9,414 nt of DNA from contig JAQUYY010000057.1 of the NCBI GenBank assembly GCA_028691575.1, positions 1-9,414 of the forward strand, in the 5' to 3' direction. The number at the start of each line of letters is the position of its first letter. Position 1 is the stretch's first letter. The translations under genes and the position numbers were made by a program. Positions 6,407 to 9,414 of this stretch are shown here, in pieces. Origin of the DNA: Candidatus Gastranaerophilales bacterium. GTDB lineage: Bacteria > Cyanobacteriota > Vampirovibrionia > Gastranaerophilales > JAQUYY01. The notes beneath the pieces are model-generated. The model was not told the DNA's origin and did no database searches. It saw nothing but the letters and a program-made list of their open reading frames with translations.

Positions 6407-6871
6407 ATGAAAAATACACTAAGCAAAACAATTAGCGGAATAATCGAAATTTCTAGAGGAATGTTTACTATCTTAAAACATTTGTTTAGAAAGCCTATTA
6501 CCCTTGAATATCCGGAGCAAAGACCTGATTTGTCTCAACGGTTCAAAGGAAGACTGGCTTTAAGAGTAAAAGAAGACGGTTCAGATAGATGTTCGGGATG
6601 CGGAAGTTGTGTGAAAGTATGTCCTTGCGGGGATTTGATTCAAATAACAAAAGAAAAAGACGAAAATGGAAAATTTATTGTAAAAGACTTTGTTGTTGAT
6701 ATGGGAAGATGCATTTTCTGTGGAAATTGCACCGAAGTTTGCCCCTCAAAAGGCTTGGTGATGACTAATGAGTTTGAATTGGCTGATTATTCAAGAGAAA
6801 GTTTAATTTACGACAAAAAACGACTTTTATTATCGGCGGAAGAATCGAAAAAATATGATGAAAGTAATTAA
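6407..6871 (+). CDS. nuoI: NADH-quinone oxidoreductase subunit I (2x[4Fe-4S])
   Basis: Ferredoxin-like subunit carrying clusters N6a and N6b, which pass electrons to N2 in NuoB. Two CxxCxxCxxxCP motifs are complete: Cys62, 65, 68 and 72 in CSGCGSCVKVCP, and Cys102, 105, 108 and 112 in CIFCGNCTEVCP. An amphipathic N-terminal part (about 10-30) and the PEQRPDLSQRFKGR stretch (36-49) are typical of NuoI and separate it from a generic ferredoxin, as does the family-like FELADYSRESLIYDK (123-137). At 154 residues it is of normal length. An extra Cys74 directly follows the first motif, a position usually held by another residue. The start has a GAGG at 6399-6402 only 4 nt from the ATG, 8 nt after nuoH. 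Confidence 0.97.
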   Translation: MKNTLSKTISGIIEISRGMFTILKHLFRKPITLEYPEQRPDLSQRFKGRLALRVKEDGSDRCSGCGSCVKVCPCGDLIQITKEKDENGKFIVKDFVVDMGRCIFCGNCTEVCPSKGLVMTNEFELADYSRESLIYDKKRLLLSAEESKKYDESN

Positions 6872-6883
6872 AAAGGAAACAAA

Positions 6884-7453
6884 ATGGACTTAATTTATAC
6901 GGCATTTTTTTGGATAATATCATTTTTATTGATTGTATTTGCATTAGGGGCTGTATTTGCACCTAGAATTGTTTATTCACTTGTTTCTATGGTGTTTGCT
7001 TTCTTGTCGGTTGCAGGAATTTTTGTACTGCTAAACGCTGATTTTGTGGCTGTTTCACAAGTAATTATCTATGCTGTCGGCATTACAATAATTTTATTAT
7101 TTGCAATAATGTTAACCGGAAAAAATGTAGATAAAAAACTCTGGATTGCTTTTGCGCCAAGGACTTTAGTATCTTTTGGGATTGCATTTATGTTTTTCCT
7201 TTCAGTAGTTTATTGTTCACTGGAAAATATTATAAAACCCGTTTTTAATATTCAGCCTATTTCTGAAGAAGCAGCCGTTACTTTGATTTTTAGTGGCACA
7301 ACAGAAATTTTAGGACGAGCATTTCTAACAAAATACGTTTTACCGTTTGAAATTTTATCAATACTATTACTTTCTGTAATTTTAGGTTCAGCTGTAATTG
7401 CAAAAAAGAACGATAAAAACCTTGTAAATCCTACAACAAAGGAGAATAGATAA
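6884..7453 (+). CDS. nuoJ: NADH-quinone oxidoreductase subunit J
   Basis: Membrane-arm subunit located between NuoH/A and NuoK; its third helix contains the pi-bulge that rearranges during turnover in complex I. The protein has 189 residues with five hydrophobic segments at about 5-25, 30-50, 56-78, 92-110 and 152-173. The conserved NADFVAVSQVIIYAVG (51-66) and LLFAIML (71-77) identify it, as does GRAFLTKYVLPFEILSILLL (144-163). AAGGA at 6873-6877, 6 nt upstream, supports the start, 12 nt after nuoI. The polar Lys/Asn-rich tail after residue 174 is soluble. The stop overlaps the nuoK start as TAATG. Confidence 0.95.
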   Translation: MDLIYTAFFWIISFLLIVFALGAVFAPRIVYSLVSMVFAFLSVAGIFVLLNADFVAVSQVIIYAVGITIILLFAIMLTGKNVDKKLWIAFAPRTLVSFGIAFMFFLSVVYCSLENIIKPVFNIQPISEEAAVTLIFSGTTEILGRAFLTKYVLPFEILSILLLSVILGSAVIAKKNDKNLVNPTTKENR

Positions 7454-7794
7454 TGCTTTTGGAAGTAATTAAAAGTATAATTTTCGATATCGGATTAGGG
7501 CATTACTTGATTTTGGCAGCAATATTGTTCTGTATCGGAATAATCGGGCTTATTTCGTCTCGAAATATAATAAAAATTCTTATTTCGATAGAAATTTTAT
7601 TAAATGCTGTAAACATTAACTTCATTGCATTTGCTAACTATGGGGATTTGTATTTTTTACAGGGACAAGTTTTTGCGTTATTCGTAATGGCAATAGCCGC
7701 AGCTGAAGTGGCTTTAGGATTGGCTATATTTATTTCAATGTATCGAAACAAGCAAAGTGTAGATGTTGAAGACTATACAACACTAAAAGGGTAA
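7453..7794 (+). CDS. nuoK: NADH-quinone oxidoreductase subunit K
   Basis: Small three-helix membrane subunit (113 residues, slightly longer than the usual 100 or so), related to MrpC of Na+/H+ antiporters. It carries both membrane glutamates needed for proton transfer in this family: Glu47 in SIEILLNAVN and Glu85 in IAAAEVALGLAI, equivalent to Glu36 and Glu72 of E. coli NuoK. HYLILAAILFCIGIIGL (17-33) forms helix 1, and the C-terminus ends in the typical LKG. AAAGGAG at 7438-7444, 8 nt before the ATG, is the best ribosome-binding site within the operon, in addition to the 1-nt overlap with nuoJ. Confidence 0.97.
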   Translation: MLLEVIKSIIFDIGLGHYLILAAILFCIGIIGLISSRNIIKILISIEILLNAVNINFIAFANYGDLYFLQGQVFALFVMAIAAAEVALGLAIFISMYRNKQSVDVEDYTTLKG

Positions 7795-7798
7795 TAAA

Positions 7799-9414
7799 AT
7801 GATTAAATTTATTGAATTTTTTATTAATAATGTATGGATAATTCCTCTTTTGCCTTTATGGGCGTTTATTTTGATTATTTTTGGCAAGAACAGTTTTTAT
7901 TATGAAAACAAAAAAATAACATCAGGACTTGTCATTGGTACAACTGCAATAGGGCTTGTTTTTTCATTTGTTATTTACAATTACGCTCTTGTTTATAATG
8001 ATTTGCATTTCGAGAAAAATTTTGTATGGCTTGATGCAAACGGTCTTCAGCTTTCAGTCGGTTGGTTTTTGGATAACCTGTCAGCTCTGATGCTGCTTAT
8101 TGTAACAAGTATCAGTTTGTTGATTCAAATATACACGCATGAATATATGTTAAAAGATGAAGGTTATCATAGATTTTATGCATATTTAGCATTGTTTAAT
8201 TTTTCAATGTTAGGTTTAGTTTTAAGCTCAAATCTTTTCCAAATATACATTTTTTGGGAATTAGTCGGATTATCAAGTTACTTATTAATAGGATTTTGGT
8301 TTAGAAGACCATCAGCTGCAAAAGCTGCTACAAAAGCATTTTTGATGAATAGAATAGGCGATTTTGGTCTATTGTTAGGAATAGTTGCTTTCTTATACTA
8401 TTCACTTTCTTGGTGGAATGATAATGAGTCTGCCCTTTTAGCCTTTACATCAATTGCACATGCGGCTAAGCATGTTTTGAATTCAGCAGGGGCTTTTATA
8501 TTCGGATTAATCGCTTTTTGTATGTTCCTTGGACCTGTTGCAAAAAGTGCGCAATTTCCTCTTCATACCTGGCTACCTGATGCAATGGAAGGCCCGACAC
8601 CGATTAGCGCATTGATACACGCTGCTACTATGGTTGCAGCGGGAGTATTTTTGATTGCAAGATTAATGCCGGTTTTTGAATTATCACCGACTGTAATGAC
8701 AATAATTGCTGTAACAGGCTTAATAACCGCATTTATAGCTGCAACTATTGCAATGACACAAAATGATATTAAAAAAGTTTTAGCTTATTCAACTTGTAGC
8801 CAATTAGGCTATATGGTTATGGCAATGGGTGTTGGGGCATATTCTGCAGGGCTTTTCCATTTGACGACACATGCTTATTTTAAAGCATTGCTATTTCTTT
8901 GTGCAGGAGCTGTTATTCACGGAATTTCGGATCAGCAAGACATGCAGTTTATGGGCGGATTGAGAGAAAAAATGCCTACGGTTGCATATACTTATTTAAT
9001 CGGTACTTTTGCTATTTCAGGGATATTTTTAAGCGGGTTTTGGTCAAAAGAAGAGATTTTCACAGGAATGATAGCCGGTAATAACTATATATTTCTTGCT
9101 TTTGGGCTATTAATTGCAGGGATGACATCATTTTATATGTTTAGAAGTTACTTTTTAACTTTTGAAGGCAAATATAAAGGGCATGAACATCCTCATGAGT
9201 CTTCAAATGTTATGTTAGTTCCTTTGATATTTCTTGCTGTTCCATCAGCTATTTTCGGTTTTATATATAGCGGAAAGTTAAACTATATGGGAGCAACAAG
9301 CTTTGATGAAATTATCAGGTACGGATATGTTTCAACTCATCATGTCGGAGAATGGCTTACTTATTTGTCACTAAGTATTGCATTCATCGGGTTTTTAGTT
9401 GCCGCAACAATGTA
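7799..9414 (+). CDS. nuoL: NADH-quinone oxidoreductase subunit L, 3' end outside window
   Basis: Large antiporter-like proton-pumping subunit at the distal end of the membrane arm. I translated the frame from the ATG at 7799 to the window end: 538 codons with no stop, so perhaps 80-100 residues, including most of the lateral helix, are missing. Key residues are visible: Glu154 in WELVGLSSYLLIGFW, Lys249 in GPVAKSAQFPLHTWLPDAM, then GPTPISALIHAATMV, the TQNDIKKVLAYSTCSQLGYM motif, the histidine-bearing helix HLTTHAYFKALLFLCAGAVI, and Lys417 in SGFWSKEEI. These correspond to the proton-path Glu and Lys residues studied in E. coli NuoL. The order nuoK-nuoL and the length argue against MrpA or NuoM. 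The start lies 4 nt after nuoK with AAGGG about 7 nt upstream. Confidence 0.97.
   Translation, partial: MIKFIEFFINNVWIIPLLPLWAFILIIFGKNSFYYENKKITSGLVIGTTAIGLVFSFVIYNYALVYNDLHFEKNFVWLDANGLQLSVGWFLDNLSALMLLIVTSISLLIQIYTHEYMLKDEGYHRFYAYLALFNFSMLGLVLSSNLFQIYIFWELVGLSSYLLIGFWFRRPSAAKAATKAFLMNRIGDFGLLLGIVAFLYYSLSWWNDNESALLAFTSIAHAAKHVLNSAGAFIFGLIAFCMFLGPVAKSAQFPLHTWLPDAMEGPTPISALIHAATMVAAGVFLIARLMPVFELSPTVMTIIAVTGLITAFIAATIAMTQNDIKKVLAYSTCSQLGYMVMAMGVGAYSAGLFHLTTHAYFKALLFLCAGAVIHGISDQQDMQFMGGLREKMPTVAYTYLIGTFAISGIFLSGFWSKEEIFTGMIAGNNYIFLAFGLLIAGMTSFYMFRSYFLTFEGKYKGHEHPHESSNVMLVPLIFLAVPSAIFGFIYSGKLNYMGATSFDEIIRYGYVSTHHVGEWLTYLSLSIAFIGFLVAATM

Noticed and set aside
6765..6962. Minus-strand open frame spanning the nuoI-nuoJ junction
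   Set aside because: It is antisense to two clearly identified genes and has no features of its own.
8899..9081. Small + strand open frame of 60 codons
   Set aside because: It lies wholly inside nuoL in another frame; the nuoL frame is unbroken here and carries conserved motifs.

Overview
The window is a strongly AT-rich bacterial chromosome segment. All of its intact genes lie on the + strand. It has three blocks: the 3' part of a clpC gene (1-1369), a lone gene for a multi-pass membrane protein followed by a gene-poor stretch (1560-2830), and the first nine genes of a respiratory complex I operon in the order nuoA-B-C-D-H-I-J-K-L (2831 to the window end, with nuoL cut off).

The ClpC fragment ends at a long hairpin terminator, so it is transcribed separately from what follows. 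The membrane protein at 1560-2471 is not recognisable by family and is poorer in G+C than its neighbours. The 359-base gap before nuoA holds a minus-strand protein-like fragment of 43 codons with no start (probably a decayed gene), nested inverted repeats, and the strong nuoA ribosome-binding site.

The nuo genes are packed tightly, with overlaps of 10, 4, 1 and 1 nt or gaps of 4-12 nt, as expected of one transcript with translational coupling. Together they give the quinone-reducing connecting arm (NuoB, C, D, I with clusters N2, N6a and N6b) and most of the membrane proton-pumping arm (NuoA, H, J, K, L). The residues known to matter for cluster binding, quinone binding and proton translocation are present in every subunit. 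The NADH-oxidising module NuoE/F/G is absent from its usual place between nuoD and nuoH, so the locus looks like the 11-subunit type of complex I. That type takes electrons from ferredoxin or another carrier, unless EFG genes lie elsewhere. NuoM and NuoN are expected just beyond the window.

The organism cannot be fixed from this sequence. ClpC with a UVR motif, separate nuoC and nuoD, no EFG and low G+C would fit a Melainabacteria/Vampirovibrionia-type relative of cyanobacteria or another anaerobic or fermentative low-GC lineage. That is inference only. Apart from the unrecognised membrane protein and the gene remnant, I see no sign of a new system; this is mostly core metabolism.
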